DNA of 64,000 nucleotides from CAWHHZ01 sp963829355 (GTDB taxonomy: Bacteria > Acidobacteriota > Thermoanaerobaculia > Gp7-AA8 > JAHWKK01), in NCBI GenBank assembly GCA_963829355.1, contig CAWHHZ010000014.1, positions 186,001-250,000 of the forward strand. The letters run 5' to 3'. A program made the position numbers and the translations under genes. Below, piece by piece: positions 45,266-54,433 of the stretch; positions within the stretch are counted from its first letter, which is position 1; each line of letters opens with the position of its first letter. The notes below the pieces were generated by a model that did no database searches, had not been told where the DNA came from, and was given only the letters and a program-made list of their open reading frames with translations.

Positions 45266-46216
45266 TCAGTGGCCGTGGCCGCCTTTGTGGTGGTGCTGGT
45301 GCCCGGCCGGTTTCGCGAGATCTTCTGCGAGCGTTTCGAGAAACCGTTCGCTCGTGATGAAGTTCCAGCTCCAGTCGTCCCACTTTGCGAGAATCTTCTC
45401 CTCCTTCATCTGCTCGACAGTCGTTCCTCTCTTCGAGAGCCCTGGTCACGAGCAGCGGACGTCTCTTCGAGCATCTGGACAAATTCTCTCAGCTCCGCGA
45501 TGTTCGACAGAGAACCGTGTCCCGGGATGACCTTCACGTCGGCCGGCAGCATGTCGATCATCATGTTGACGTTTCTGATCATGCCCCGAACCGAACCGCC
45601 GCTCGCGAGATCGATGAACGGGAAACGACCCTGAAAGTAGTGGTCACCCATGTGGACGACGTTCGACATCGGAAAGAAGATCGCAATATCACCATCGGTA
45701 TGCCCGTGCGGAAGATGGATCGCCTGGATATCCTCACCATTCAGATGCAGAGTGAGATCATCCCCGAACGTAAGGACCGGCAAAGCCTCTTTCGGTGCGG
45801 GTTCGATCTCCCGATCGGCGGATCCCTCTGCGAGGCGTTTGCGCACGTTGTGGTGCGAAACAATCGGTGCGCTCTCACCGAAGAATTCATTTCCTCCGGT
45901 GTGGTCGCCGTGCCAATGAGTATTCAGGACGTAGAGAACGTCCTTGTCGGAGAGCTCGTGGAGAGCTGCTTTGATTCGCGGCGCCAGAGGGGCGTACTGA
46001 TCGTCGATCAGGATGATTCCGTCCTCGCCTACCGACACACCGAGGTTTCCTCCGGCGCCGGTAATCATGTAGACGTTGCCGCCCACTTTTGTCGTCTTGA
46101 TCTCGACGTCGCTGAAATCGTTCTGTGCCGCTGCGGGAATCGCGAACAGGAGTCGTCAGAAGAAGCGAAACCGCGAGAGTGGAGCGTCGCGACAGCTTGA
46201 GCAGATATCTGATCAT
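45266..46216 (-). CDS. Exported metallo-beta-lactamase-fold hydrolase with His-rich tail (frameshifted)
   Basis: Reconstructed: ATG 46216 opens a signal peptide (MIRYLLKLSRRSTLAVSLLL, then after a break near 46157 LFAIPAAAQNDFSDVEIKTT). The intact middle frame has the zinc motif T-H-W-H-G-D-H-T-G-G, then HLPHGHTDGDIAIFF and KVIPGHGSLS. A second break near 45430 leads to the C-terminal frame EEKILAKWDDWSWNFITSER, ending in H-Q-H-H-H-K-G-G-H-G-H and a stop at 45266. Two single-base changes repair it to about 316 residues. A periplasmic zinc hydrolase of unknown substrate; the tail may bind metal. Confidence 0.85.
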
Positions 46217-46281
46217 CAGGCCCTCCGGGGATTGATCTTTTGCTGGTTCAGAGTCTGCTACTTTAGAACATTGGCAGCGCC

Positions 46282-46659
46282 ATGGGGAGATTCGACTCTA
46301 GCGTCACTGACATCCACCGCCTGAATGCGATCGTACGCATTGGCTTCCCCCCTCTGCTCGGGTCGGTCCTGAGCAGGCACGTCATCGCGCTCACGATCGG
46401 ACGACGGATCTGGGTTGCCCCCGCCGTGCTCGAAGGAGACCGGGGTTCAGCCGCTTTGCTCTTGCTGTTACGGCACGAGCTCGTTCACGTCGCGCAGTAC
46501 CAGAGGGATGGCATCCCGCTTTTTCTGGTCCGGTACCTCCTGGAGTACTTCCGGAATCGGATCGCCGGAATGCGCCACTACGACGCCTACCGGTCGATCT
46601 CGTACGAGGAGGAGGCCTGGAATCGTGGTGAGTCCAGCGATGGGGAGACCATGCTCTGA
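46282..46659 (+). CDS. DUF4157-like HExxH protein
   Basis: 125 residues. The only strong feature is LLRHELVHVAQYQRDG, an H-E-x-x-H zinc-binding pattern as in the DUF4157 (eCIS core) metallopeptidase-like family, at residues about 69-84. The C-terminus is YRSISYEEEAWNRGESSDGE. Compact size and no signal peptide. Whether it is a protease is unknown. It is transcribed toward the lipoprotein gene 47 bp downstream. Confidence 0.72.
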   Translation: MGRFDSSVTDIHRLNAIVRIGFPPLLGSVLSRHVIALTIGRRIWVAPAVLEGDRGSAALLLLLRHELVHVAQYQRDGIPLFLVRYLLEYFRNRIAGMRHYDAYRSISYEEEAWNRGESSDGETML

Positions 46660-46706
46660 AGGATCGCCATCGCTTCGCTGACACGTTACTTGCTTGGATT
46701 CCAGAC

Positions 46707-47186
46707 ATGATGAAGAAAGAATCCATCACCATGAAGAAGTCTCTGCCGATGTTCCTCGGACTGCTACTGCTGGTCGCTCCGATCGCCTGCGGAAACAATG
46801 ACGAAGAGTTTCAGGAAGAGGTCACACAGGAGGTGGGCGAGCTCGACACGTCGATGACGCAAGTCGTCGATGAGCCGGTTGAGCCCGAAGTACAGGCTGG
46901 CCTCACGGCCGCCGTCGTCATCGACGAGAACACCATCGGGATTGAACAGGTTCTCCAGCCAGGCCCCACGGTATTCACGATTCGGAACTCCGGGCTCAAC
47001 GAACATTCCCTCGCAATCAGCGGTCCCGGAGGTGAATGGGAGCTCGAGACGGCTCTGGCGCCTGGTGCGACCGGCAACCTCGAAGTAAACCTGGCCGAAG
47101 GCAGCTACCGAGTCTACGATCCGCGAGATGAAAACCTCTCCACGGAGGTCGTGGTCGGAACCGACACTGCGGCGGCGCAGCAGTAG
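46707..47186 (+). CDS. Small lipoprotein with cupredoxin-like domain
   Basis: 159 residues from ATG 46707, or about 151 if the ATG at 46731 is used. A lipoprotein signal (FLGLLLLVAPIACGNN) puts the modified Cys just before an acidic stretch. The C-terminal 90 residues have cupredoxin-like strands (GPTVFTIRNSGLNEHSLAIS, ATGNLEVNLAEGSYRVYDPR), but the usual copper ligands are not complete. Likely periplasmic; function unknown. Confidence 0.75.
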   Translation: MMKKESITMKKSLPMFLGLLLLVAPIACGNNDEEFQEEVTQEVGELDTSMTQVVDEPVEPEVQAGLTAAVVIDENTIGIEQVLQPGPTVFTIRNSGLNEHSLAISGPGGEWELETALAPGATGNLEVNLAEGSYRVYDPRDENLSTEVVVGTDTAAAQQ

Positions 47187-47194
47187 CAGAACGT

Positions 47195-47567
47195 TGTCAT
47201 CCTGAGCGGGGGACTGTGTGAAAACGCCTCGTGAATCGAGGCTGTGACTTTGGAGTGCGGTGCTCGCCGAAGGACGAGCCCCGCTTTGGATCCCGTGGCA
47301 ACCACCATCGAGGCCGCAATCGGGACCAGTCAGGAAATTTCCACTGCAGCTTGCAACCCGCCGCAGCCCGTAAGGCGGCGTGATGTAAAGCTGAGCTCGT
47401 CCTTCGGCGAGCTCAGCACTCCAAAAAAGACGGTCGCGAAGCCGATCGGTTTTTCACACAGTCTGGCGCAGCGAAGGATCTCGTTCGTGTCGACTCGAAG
47501 TGAATAGAGTATGACCCCACGAGATCCTTCGACCGTCCTTCGCTTCGCTCCGGCGGCTCAGGATGAC
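47195..47567. repeat. GTCATCCTGAGC palindrome split by a type B element
   Basis: The left arm GTCATCCTGAGCG (47195-47207) and the right part (about 47463-47567, with CGCAGCGAAGGATCTCG and ending GGCTCAGGATGAC) belong to one palindrome interrupted by 250 bp. It fills the 428-bp gap between the lipoprotein and DUF819 genes; no gene is seen. Confidence 0.75.
47213..47462. mobile_element. Type B short inverted-repeat element, copy 2
   Basis: Ends ACTGTGTGAAAAC and GTTTTTCACACAGT are inverted copies. The inside matches 14310-14556 over the whole length with about one substitution. It lies within a GTCATCCTGAG palindrome. No clear target duplication and no transposase. The near identity of the two copies, 33 kb apart, suggests recent spread or gene conversion. 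Confidence 0.78.
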
Positions 47568-47614
47568 AGCCGGGAGTATTTTCAGAGCAGCGAGGAAGCC
47601 GCTCCCTGGAACTC

Positions 47615-48776
47615 CTACCCTCCCGCCACCCACAGACAGAGTCGCGCGGTGACGAGCGCCATGTAGGTACCGAGCGCATACCCGATCAGAGCCATCAGGA
47701 TCGAAACGGGAACCAGGCTCTCGCGGTGATATGCGGCGACCACCGGAGCCGACGCAGCTCCGCCGACGTTGGCAGCCGAGGCGATCGCAGCGCTGTGGAT
47801 GTCGACCTTGAAGACCCACGCCCCGAACAGACAGAACGCGCCATGAATGATGATCCAGATTGCCGCGCCCAACAGGAAGGCGGGAGCCTGCGCAAGTCCC
47901 TCCAGCGAAGCCGTTGCGCCCATCCGCGCGACAAAGATGTAGACGATCGCCATCGCAACTTCGTGGGTGTGAGGGATCCGTCGCGCTGGCGTGAAGGAGA
48001 GCGCGATTCCGAAGGTCGTCAGAAGAAGGATGCGCCACGTCGATGTCGACAGGATCTCACCCACCTCCGGGATCATCGGCGCCAGATAGTCTGAGATCCC
48101 CAGGATCGTGAGCCCGATCGCGGCCATGTACAGGAAATGGCGCATCGCCAGAGGCTCGGACTCTTCGGCGTGCTCTTCGATCGCAGCCTCCATCTTCTCG
48201 AGCCGTCCGGCCTCCACTCCCGTCCACCTGTTGAACCGCTCGGCGAAACGTCCTGGAGGCAAGGAGAATCGGGAGCCAGATGATGTAGATGGCCTGATCG
48301 GCCAGCACGGCAAGTCCGAACATGTCGGGCGGGGTCTGCACGGCTTCGGCGACCGCTGCCATGTTTCCAGTCCCGCCGATCCAGCTTCCCGCCAGGGCTC
48401 CGAAACCCTTCCACGCTTCCGGATCGAGCCAGCGATGAACGACGAAATAGGCGATCGGCCCCCCGACGACGATTCCCATCGTGCCGAGCAGCATCACCAT
48501 GACGCCCTTCCCCATGATCTTGAATGCCGACCCGACATTGATTCCGATCAGAAGAAGAACAATGAAGATGGGTAGACCGTATTCACGGATGACATCGTAG
48601 GCCGGTGACTGCGACGGAATGACACCCGTATTCGAAAGAACCACAGGAATCGCATAGATCCAGACGAGCGGCGGAAGAAACTCGAACACCTTCCAGCTCG
48701 TACGTTTCTCCAGATAGAAGAAAAGCGCACACGTGACGGCGAGAACGGCTGCAACGGCTCCCGGAGATTCGAACAT
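47615..48776 (-). CDS. DUF819-family integral membrane protein (frameshifted)
   Basis: About 386 residues after repair, with roughly ten transmembrane helices: MFESPGAVAAVLAVTCALFF, LPIFIVLLLIGINVGSAF, GALAGSWIGGTGNMAAVAEA, then after a break near 48255 HFLYMAAIGLTILGISDYLA and ANVGGAASAPVVAAYHRESL. The paired G-G-T-G-N/G-G-A-A-S-A motifs are typical of the family, which resembles anion or keto-acid transporters of unknown substrate. One extra base explains the break. Divergent from the blaI-like gene. Confidence 0.88.
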
Positions 48777-48836
48777 GGGCACGAATGATAACCGATCAGG
48801 GCGATGGCAGAAGATCACCCGTGTTTTCACAACTGT

Positions 48837-48879
48837 TACGAAATCTTTCGTTGACTTTCTACGAACCTATTCGTATATT
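48837..48879 (+). promoter_or_regulatory. Promoter with two BlaI-type operators
   Basis: TTGACT (48851-48856), 17 bp, then TATATT (48874-48879) form a good sigma-70 promoter in front of the BlaI-like gene. Two palindromes overlap it: ACGAA-ATCT-TTCGT (48838-48851) covers the -35 edge, and TACGAA-CCTA-TTCGTA (48860-48875) covers the spacer and -10. Same half-site, centres 23 bp apart, so a dimer at each would block polymerase. Binding by the encoded repressor is inferred. Confidence 0.8.
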
Positions 48880-48909
48880 AGATTCAGCCGACGAAAGGAC
48901 CTCATCCAA

Positions 48910-49305
48910 ATGGCAAGAGAAAAGCTCCCGAGACCAACAGATGCCGAGCTGGCAATCCTCCGCGTGCTATGGAAGCACAAGCGTGCAACCGTTCGCGAAG
49001 TCCACGACGAGTTGGCAGACAGTCAGACCACCGGCTACACGACGGTGCTCAAGCTGATGCAGATCATGACTGACAAAGGTCTGGTCGAGCGCGACGAGTC
49101 GAATCGTGCGCACGTCTATCGCCCGCGGATCAGCGAGCAGCGGACAAAGGGCCAGCTCGTAGGCGACCTCCTGGACCGCGCGTTCGGGGGGTCGACCGGA
49201 GAGCTCGTGATGCAGGCTCTCTCTTCCCGGAAAGCCAGTGAAGAAGAGCTCGCGGAGATTCGAACGCTCCTCGATTCGCTTGAACGGAAGGAGAAGTCGC
49301 GATGA
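48910..49305 (+). CDS. BlaI/MecI-family transcriptional repressor
   Basis: 131 residues from ATG 48910, with AAAGGA upstream; longer in-frame starts run into the promoter. A winged-helix domain (LPRPTDAELAILRVLWKHKR, ATVREVHDELADSQTTGYTT, VLKLMQIMTDKGLVERDESN) is followed by the C-terminal dimerisation helices (LVMQALSSRKASEEELAEIR). Repressors of this family are cleaved or released on a signal from the partner M56 protease. It overlaps the partner gene by ATGA and should repress its own promoter. Confidence 0.94.
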   Translation: MAREKLPRPTDAELAILRVLWKHKRATVREVHDELADSQTTGYTTVLKLMQIMTDKGLVERDESNRAHVYRPRISEQRTKGQLVGDLLDRAFGGSTGELVMQALSSRKASEEELAEIRTLLDSLERKEKSR

Positions 49306-51596
49306 ACGTCGACCTGCTGCTCCACGGGCCCGTCGGAACCACGATGGGCTGGACCCTCATTCATCTTCTCTGGCAGGCCACTGCGGTCGCTCTCATCCTT
49401 GGCTCTGTTCGAACGCTCTGGCCGGCGGCTTCGTCGAACTTGCGTTACGGAACGGCGATCCTCGCACTCGCGGTCGTGATGATTCTTCCAGTCCTCACCT
49501 TTGCTCATCTCTGGGGGGACGTTGCGGAGCCCTCGCCACGAGCGATCTCACCTGCCGCCGCAGAAGTCGACTCCTTTTCAGTGACTGCAGCACTTCCGGT
49601 CCCTGACTCCTTCGAGGCCGGCGTCGAATCACGAATCTCCACCACCCTGCCCTGGCTTGTCGCGCTCTGGATGCTCGGTGTCGCCCTCCTCGGTACACGC
49701 CTGTTCGTGCGCATCGCCTGGACGGCGCGGCTGGCCCGCGAGCAGCTCATTGATGTCGAGGGCTCATGGAAGCGCGTGCTCCGGCGGCTCAGTCAGAAGC
49801 TCCGCATGCGCCGGATCGTTGCTTTGTACGAGTCCGGACTGGTCGAGGTCCCGACCGTAGTCGGATGGCTCAAGCCGGTCGTTCTCGTACCCACGAGCGT
49901 GTTCACGGGCCTCACCTATCGTCAAATCGAGACTGTCCTCGCGCACGAGCTCGCCCACGTGCGGCGACACGACGCGCTCGTCAATTTCCTGCAGTCGATC
50001 GTGGAGACCCTCTTCTTCTTTCACCCGGCAATCTGGTGGATCTCCGGCCGTATCCGCGTCGAACGTGAGCACTGCTGTGATGACGTAGCCATCGCCATCT
50101 GTGGAGATCGGATTGCCTATGCGAAAGCTCTCACGTTCCTCGAGGAGATGCGGGCTGCCACATCCGCAAATGCACTGGCGGCGACGGGCGGCAACCTGCT
50201 CGAGCGCATCCGCCGGATTGCGGGTGTCGACGAAAGAGATCGCAAAACTTCGTCAATCTCAGCGCTGGTTCTGCTTCTGACCTTCGGCGCTGCGACGGCC
50301 TGGGCGGTGAACAATCCCCAGACCGCACCCGACGCCGAGGTAGAGGTATCGGAGTCCGGGTGGCGGTACGAGGCCGTTCCCGCTCCGCCCGCCCCACCTG
50401 CTCCCGAACCGTACGGTGTCTCAGCGCCCACAGCGCCGGCACCTCCTACTCCCCCGGCTGCTCCCCCGGCTCCCCCTGAGCCAGTGATCGAGGAAGAGTG
50501 GATCGACAGCATTCTCTACGAGGTCGGCTGGGGGCTCGAAGTCCCACCCGCACCGGAACCTCCGACCCCGCCCAAGGCTCCCGCGAGCCCGGCACCGGTC
50601 GTCCGCGATCCTGCCGCACCCGAGGCTCCCCACGCGCCACGTGCACCGCGGATGGCGGTCCGCGCTCCACGGGCGGATCGGGAGTACACCGTTCGAGCAA
50701 AGCGGGACGAGCACTCTAATCGCAAAATCAGTGAACATCTGACGGAAGACGAGGAGATCGCGCTCCGGCAGGTCGGAGCAACTCCGGAGTATCTCAGCAG
50801 TCTCCGCGCAGTCGGACTCGTCGACCTGACAGTGGGCGAAGCCCTGGCCATGCGAAGCGTCGGCGTTTCCCGTGCCTACGTCACGGACATGCGCGAAGCA
50901 TTCGGCTCGGTTCTCGATCCGCGGGAGCTCGTACGTCTCAAAGCCGTCGGTGTCACCCGTTCGTTCGTCAGCGACATCCGGAAGCAGAGGGGGGGATCCA
51001 TTACGGCTGAGGACGCGATCCGGCTGCGGGGGGTCGGCGTCTCACCGGAGTGGATAGGCTCGGTCAGCCGCATTCTCGGCTCCGAGGTGAGTCTCGAGGA
51101 CGCCATACGCCTGCGCGGGGTGGGTGTTTCCGAGGAGTACATCGCCGAGATGCAGGCGAGAGGATTTGGTATCCTCCCCCCGAATGATCTGATCCGGCTG
51201 CGTGGCGTCGGCGTCACAGCCGAATTCATCGACAGGATGAGGAAGGCTGGCTACGCGAGCAGCTCCGTCGATGAGCTCGTCCAGCTGCGAGGCGTGGGTG
51301 CGAGCCCCGAGTACATCGCCGATCTGCGCAGGGCCGGCCTCGAGTCACTCGATCCAGGTGAGGTCGTCGCGCTCCGCGGAATCGGCGTCACAGCAGACTA
51401 TGTCCGGCGTATGCGTGAACTAGGTCTCTCCGCGGCATCGGCGAGCCAGCTGATCCAGTTGCGCGCTCTCGATATCGATCCGGGGTACGTCGAGTCACTC
51501 CGCGATGCCGGGATCAGGAACCTCACCGTTGAAAAGGTGATCCGGATGAAAGCCGCTGGAATCGAAGCGGGCGACATCCGCACAGGAAGCGAGTAA
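49302..51596 (+). CDS. BlaR1-like M56 metallopeptidase with C-terminal 29-residue repeats
   Basis: 764 residues. Four N-terminal transmembrane helices surround a cytoplasmic M56 zinc protease domain with HELAHVRRHD at 215-224 and a REHCCDD motif about 50 residues later. A further helix (ISALVLLLTFGAATAWAV) is followed by a Pro/Ala-rich linker (about 350-470). From residue 480 to the end come nine complete and one partial repeats of exactly 29 residues, consensus L-x-x-x-E-x-x-x-L-R-x-V-G-V-T-x-x-Y-V-x-x-M-R-x-A-G. In classical BlaR1 this position holds a penicillin-binding sensor, which is absent. Presumably the repeats sense an envelope signal and the protease then inactivates the adjacent repressor. 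Confidence 0.9.
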   Translation: MNVDLLLHGPVGTTMGWTLIHLLWQATAVALILGSVRTLWPAASSNLRYGTAILALAVVMILPVLTFAHLWGDVAEPSPRAISPAAAEVDSFSVTAALPVPDSFEAGVESRISTTLPWLVALWMLGVALLGTRLFVRIAWTARLAREQLIDVEGSWKRVLRRLSQKLRMRRIVALYESGLVEVPTVVGWLKPVVLVPTSVFTGLTYRQIETVLAHELAHVRRHDALVNFLQSIVETLFFFHPAIWWISGRIRVEREHCCDDVAIAICGDRIAYAKALTFLEEMRAATSANALAATGGNLLERIRRIAGVDERDRKTSSISALVLLLTFGAATAWAVNNPQTAPDAEVEVSESGWRYEAVPAPPAPPAPEPYGVSAPTAPAPPTPPAAPPAPPEPVIEEEWIDSILYEVGWGLEVPPAPEPPTPPKAPASPAPVVRDPAAPEAPHAPRAPRMAVRAPRADREYTVRAKRDEHSNRKISEHLTEDEEIALRQVGATPEYLSSLRAVGLVDLTVGEALAMRSVGVSRAYVTDMREAFGSVLDPRELVRLKAVGVTRSFVSDIRKQRGGSITAEDAIRLRGVGVSPEWIGSVSRILGSEVSLEDAIRLRGVGVSEEYIAEMQARGFGILPPNDLIRLRGVGVTAEFIDRMRKAGYASSSVDELVQLRGVGASPEYIADLRRAGLESLDPGEVVALRGIGVTADYVRRMRELGLSAASASQLIQLRALDIDPGYVESLRDAGIRNLTVEKVIRMKAAGIEAGDIRTGSE

Positions 51597-51612
51597 TTCC
51601 GAGGTACGCAAC

Positions 51613-51770
51613 TGTCATCCTGAGCCGCCGGATCCCGCGAGGCGGGAGAAGGACGGTCGAAGGATCTCGTACGTCCCGACTCTCAGGCCGGGAATTACGC
51701 GACAGTCAGGACATACCCGATCCTTCGCTGCGCTCAGAGGCTGTGAAAGAATCCAGCCTCTCAGGATGAC
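51613..51770. repeat. GTCATCCTGAGCC palindrome with a 22-bp type A remnant
   Basis: A palindrome of the common family with outer arms at about 51613-51627 and 51720-51770. The right arm is interrupted at 51738-51759 by AGGCTGTGAAAGAATCCAGCCT, a joined pair of type A ends, flanked by CTCAG at 51733-51737 and 51760-51764, i.e. a deleted copy of the element in the same target site. No gene is seen in this 170-bp gap. Confidence 0.78.
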
Positions 51771-51792
51771 ATCTGTTGCTATCATCCGCGGC

Positions 51793-53073
51793 ATGAAGCA
51801 GGTCGTCATCATTGGTGCGGGGTTCGGAGGGTTGTACGCGACGAAGGAGCTTGCGCGGCACGACGTGGAAATCACGATCGTCGATCGGAAAAATCATCAC
51901 ACGTTTCAGCCACTGCTCTACCAGGTTGCGACGGCCGCGCTGAATCCATCCGACATCGCCGTTCCCATCCGGTCGATCGTCCGTCACAGGAAAAACGTTC
52001 GGGTCGTTCTCGGAGAGGCGATCTCAGTCGATGCGCAACGCAATACTGTCGTGTTGCGCGATGGGGAGCTTCCGTACGACCAGCTGATCATAGCCACCGG
52101 CGCTACCCACTCCTACTTCGGCAACGACGAGTGGGCACGTCACGCGCCTGGCCTCAAGACGATCGAGGATGCTCTCGAGATTCGCCGCAAATGCTCCTCG
52201 CCTACGAGGCCGCCGAACGTGAGGCCGACCCGCAACTGCAGAAGGAGTGGATGACCTTCGTCGTGGTCGGAGCGGGTCCGACCGGCGTCGAGCTCGCGGG
52301 CTCTCTCTCGGAGATTGCCCGGCACACACTCCGAAAGGATTTCCGGCGAATCGATCCCTCAGCGGCCCGCGTGGTGCTCGTCGAGGCGCTCCCCCGCGTT
52401 CTTCCACCCTACGCGCCCGACCTTTCGGAGAGTGCTCAGGCGGCAGCTCGAGAGGCTCCAGGTCGAAGTTCGCACGGACACGCGAGTGAGCGACATCGAG
52501 AATGACCGCGTGGTTCTCCAGGATGGGGAGATCCGCGCGAGAACGATTCTCTGGGCTGCCGGAGTTCGCGCCTCGGAGCTGGCAGCAACGCTCGACGCTC
52601 CGCGCGACAGGGCCGGCAGAGTGAAGGTGACGCCCGATCTCACGGTGCCGGGACACGAGAACATCTATGTCATCGGCGATCTCGCCGCGATCGAACAGGA
52701 TGGCAGTCCGGTGCCGGGAATCGCTCCTGCCGCGATCCAGCAGGGCCGCCACGCCGCGCGAAACGTGATCCGGGCACTCGAGGGCAGAAACAAGGTTCCC
52801 TTCCGTTACCGGGACAAGGGAATGATGGCGACCATCGGCCGTGCTGCGGCGGTGGCTCAGTTCGGGAAGCTTCACGTGAGCGGGCTCATTGCCTGGCTGC
52901 TGTGGCTCGGAGTTCACATCTTCTTTCTGATCGGCTTCCGCAACCGCTTTCTGGTCGTCCTCCAGTGGGCATGGGCATACGTGACGTGGGCTCGAGGAGC
53001 GCGACTGATCACGGGCGACGTGAAGATCGAGAAAGAGCTCGAGCGACCGGTGGAGGATGTGGACCAGACGTAG
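51793..53073 (+). CDS. Type II NADH dehydrogenase-like FAD oxidoreductase (two frame changes)
   Basis: Transfers electrons from NADH to quinone without proton pumping. ATG 51793 begins MKQVVIIGAGFGGLYATKEL (FAD Rossmann), and continues HHTFQPLLYQVATAALNPSD and LIIATGATHSYFGND. A missing A near 52188 shifts to MLLAYEAAEREADPQLQKEW and FVVVGAGPTGVELAGSLSEI (NAD Rossmann). An extra base near 52440 shifts to RTILWAAGVRASELAATL, IYVIGDLAAIEQDG and the C-terminal membrane-binding helices (LIAWLLWLGVHIFFLIGFRN). Repaired length about 427 residues. Confidence 0.9.
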
Positions 53074-53113
53074 GGCGCGAGGCCGTATAGGCCATTCCAG
53101 GCCGAGATCGACT

Positions 53114-54433
53114 CTATTCGTCGAGCCTCTCATCTTCGGTGGGTTCCAGGACGACGACAATGCACTCGGCGACGCCCTTTTCTCGGACACGGTTGACCTG
53201 AAGCTGCAGATTCTTCCACGTCACGATGTCGGCGATCCGGGGAGGACGTCCCAGGAGCGAAAGGATCAGCCCGCTGACCGTATCGACTTCCTCGTGCTCG
53301 AGATCCAGGTCGATCTCCTCACCCAGCTCCTCGAGTCGCACGGTACCGGCAACGATGAGGCGCCCGATCGCATCGATCGAAATCGGAGGCCGTCGTGTGG
53401 AGGTCTCTTCGATCTGACCGATCACCTCTTCGAAAAGATCCTCGAGCGAGACGATTCCCTCGGTGCCGCCATGCTCGTCCATCACGACGACCATCTGTGT
53501 CCGTGCGCGGATCATCGCCTTGAGCACATCGTTCAGCGGTGCTGTTTCCGGAACGAAAGGAGTTTCGTGAACGTACCGTGAGCTCAGAGGCTCCGCGCGC
53601 ATGAGGGCGCGAAGCACGTCCTTGATGTGCGCGACGCCCCGGATGTGATCCAGATCGCCTTCGTATACGGGGTATCGTGTATGAGTCGTCGTCGTGATGA
53701 TCTCCCGGGTGGACCGCGGCATCGCATCGAGCGGGATCGCGTTGATCATGACACGAGGCACCATGACGTCCTTGGCGGAAAGGTCACTGAAGTCGAGAAG
53801 CTCCTCGATTACCTCTCCCGACTGCTCCTTGAGGAGGCCGACCTCACGACTCTCCTTGATGATGTACTGGAGCTCCTCGATCGAGTGCGTCTGCGCACCC
53901 TTTCCGCGCGTGTGCTGGTCGATTCCGATCAGTCGCAGCATCAGGTTGCCGAATCCGTTGAGGAAGACAACGAGCGGAAGCATCGCAGTCTTGACCCACA
54001 TCATTGGACGACTGATCCAGAGGACCGTCTGCTGCGCATTCTGCAGAGCGAGTGTCTTGGGAATCATCTCTCCCAGCACGATGTGCAGATAGGTGAGAAA
54101 CGTGACGGCCACGACGCTCGAGAAGGTGTGAATGGAGACGAGGCCGAAAATATCCGGCGCAGCGATCTGATGCGTGATCCATTCCGCCACGGCGTGTTCA
54201 CCGTACATGCCCAGCCCGAGGCTGGCGAGGGTGATACCGAGTTGAGCGGTGGCGATGTAGCGATCCTGCGAAGCCGGATTCTGCAGAATCTCATGAACGA
54301 TTCTGGCGGTCCCGTTTCCCTGTTCGGCAAGCCGTGCGATCGCCGCGCGCGGCGCGCCGACAATCGCAAACTCCGCCGCGACGAAAATTCCGTTCAGAGC
54401 GATCAGAAAGGCGATGATCAGAATGACTTCCAT
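53114..54433 (-). CDS. CNNM/HlyC-CorC family membrane protein, paralog 1
   Basis: 439 residues: an N-terminal DUF21/CNNM membrane domain (FLIALNGIFVAAEFAIVGAP, LASLGLGMYGEHAVAEW, ALQNAQQTVLWISRPMMWVK), two CBS repeats (DVMVPRVMINAIPLDAMPRS, TQMVVVMDEHGGTEGIVSLE) and a C-terminal CorC_HlyC domain. The family is linked to Mg2+ and Co2+ export or membrane repair. Next to a second copy on the same strand, one base apart (54433/54434), so they are an operon and may form heterodimers. Confidence 0.93.
   Translation of the reverse strand: MEVILIIAFLIALNGIFVAAEFAIVGAPRAAIARLAEQGNGTARIVHEILQNPASQDRYIATAQLGITLASLGLGMYGEHAVAEWITHQIAAPDIFGLVSIHTFSSVVAVTFLTYLHIVLGEMIPKTLALQNAQQTVLWISRPMMWVKTAMLPLVVFLNGFGNLMLRLIGIDQHTRGKGAQTHSIEELQYIIKESREVGLLKEQSGEVIEELLDFSDLSAKDVMVPRVMINAIPLDAMPRSTREIITTTTHTRYPVYEGDLDHIRGVAHIKDVLRALMRAEPLSSRYVHETPFVPETAPLNDVLKAMIRARTQMVVVMDEHGGTEGIVSLEDLFEEVIGQIEETSTRRPPISIDAIGRLIVAGTVRLEELGEEIDLDLEHEEVDTVSGLILSLLGRPPRIADIVTWKNLQLQVNRVREKGVAECIVVVLEPTEDERLDE

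Noticed and set aside
50740..51560. 87-bp periodicity considered as a CRISPR-like or DNA-level repeat array
   Set aside because: The periodicity is the codon image of the 29-residue protein repeats; the units are diverged at DNA level and in frame.
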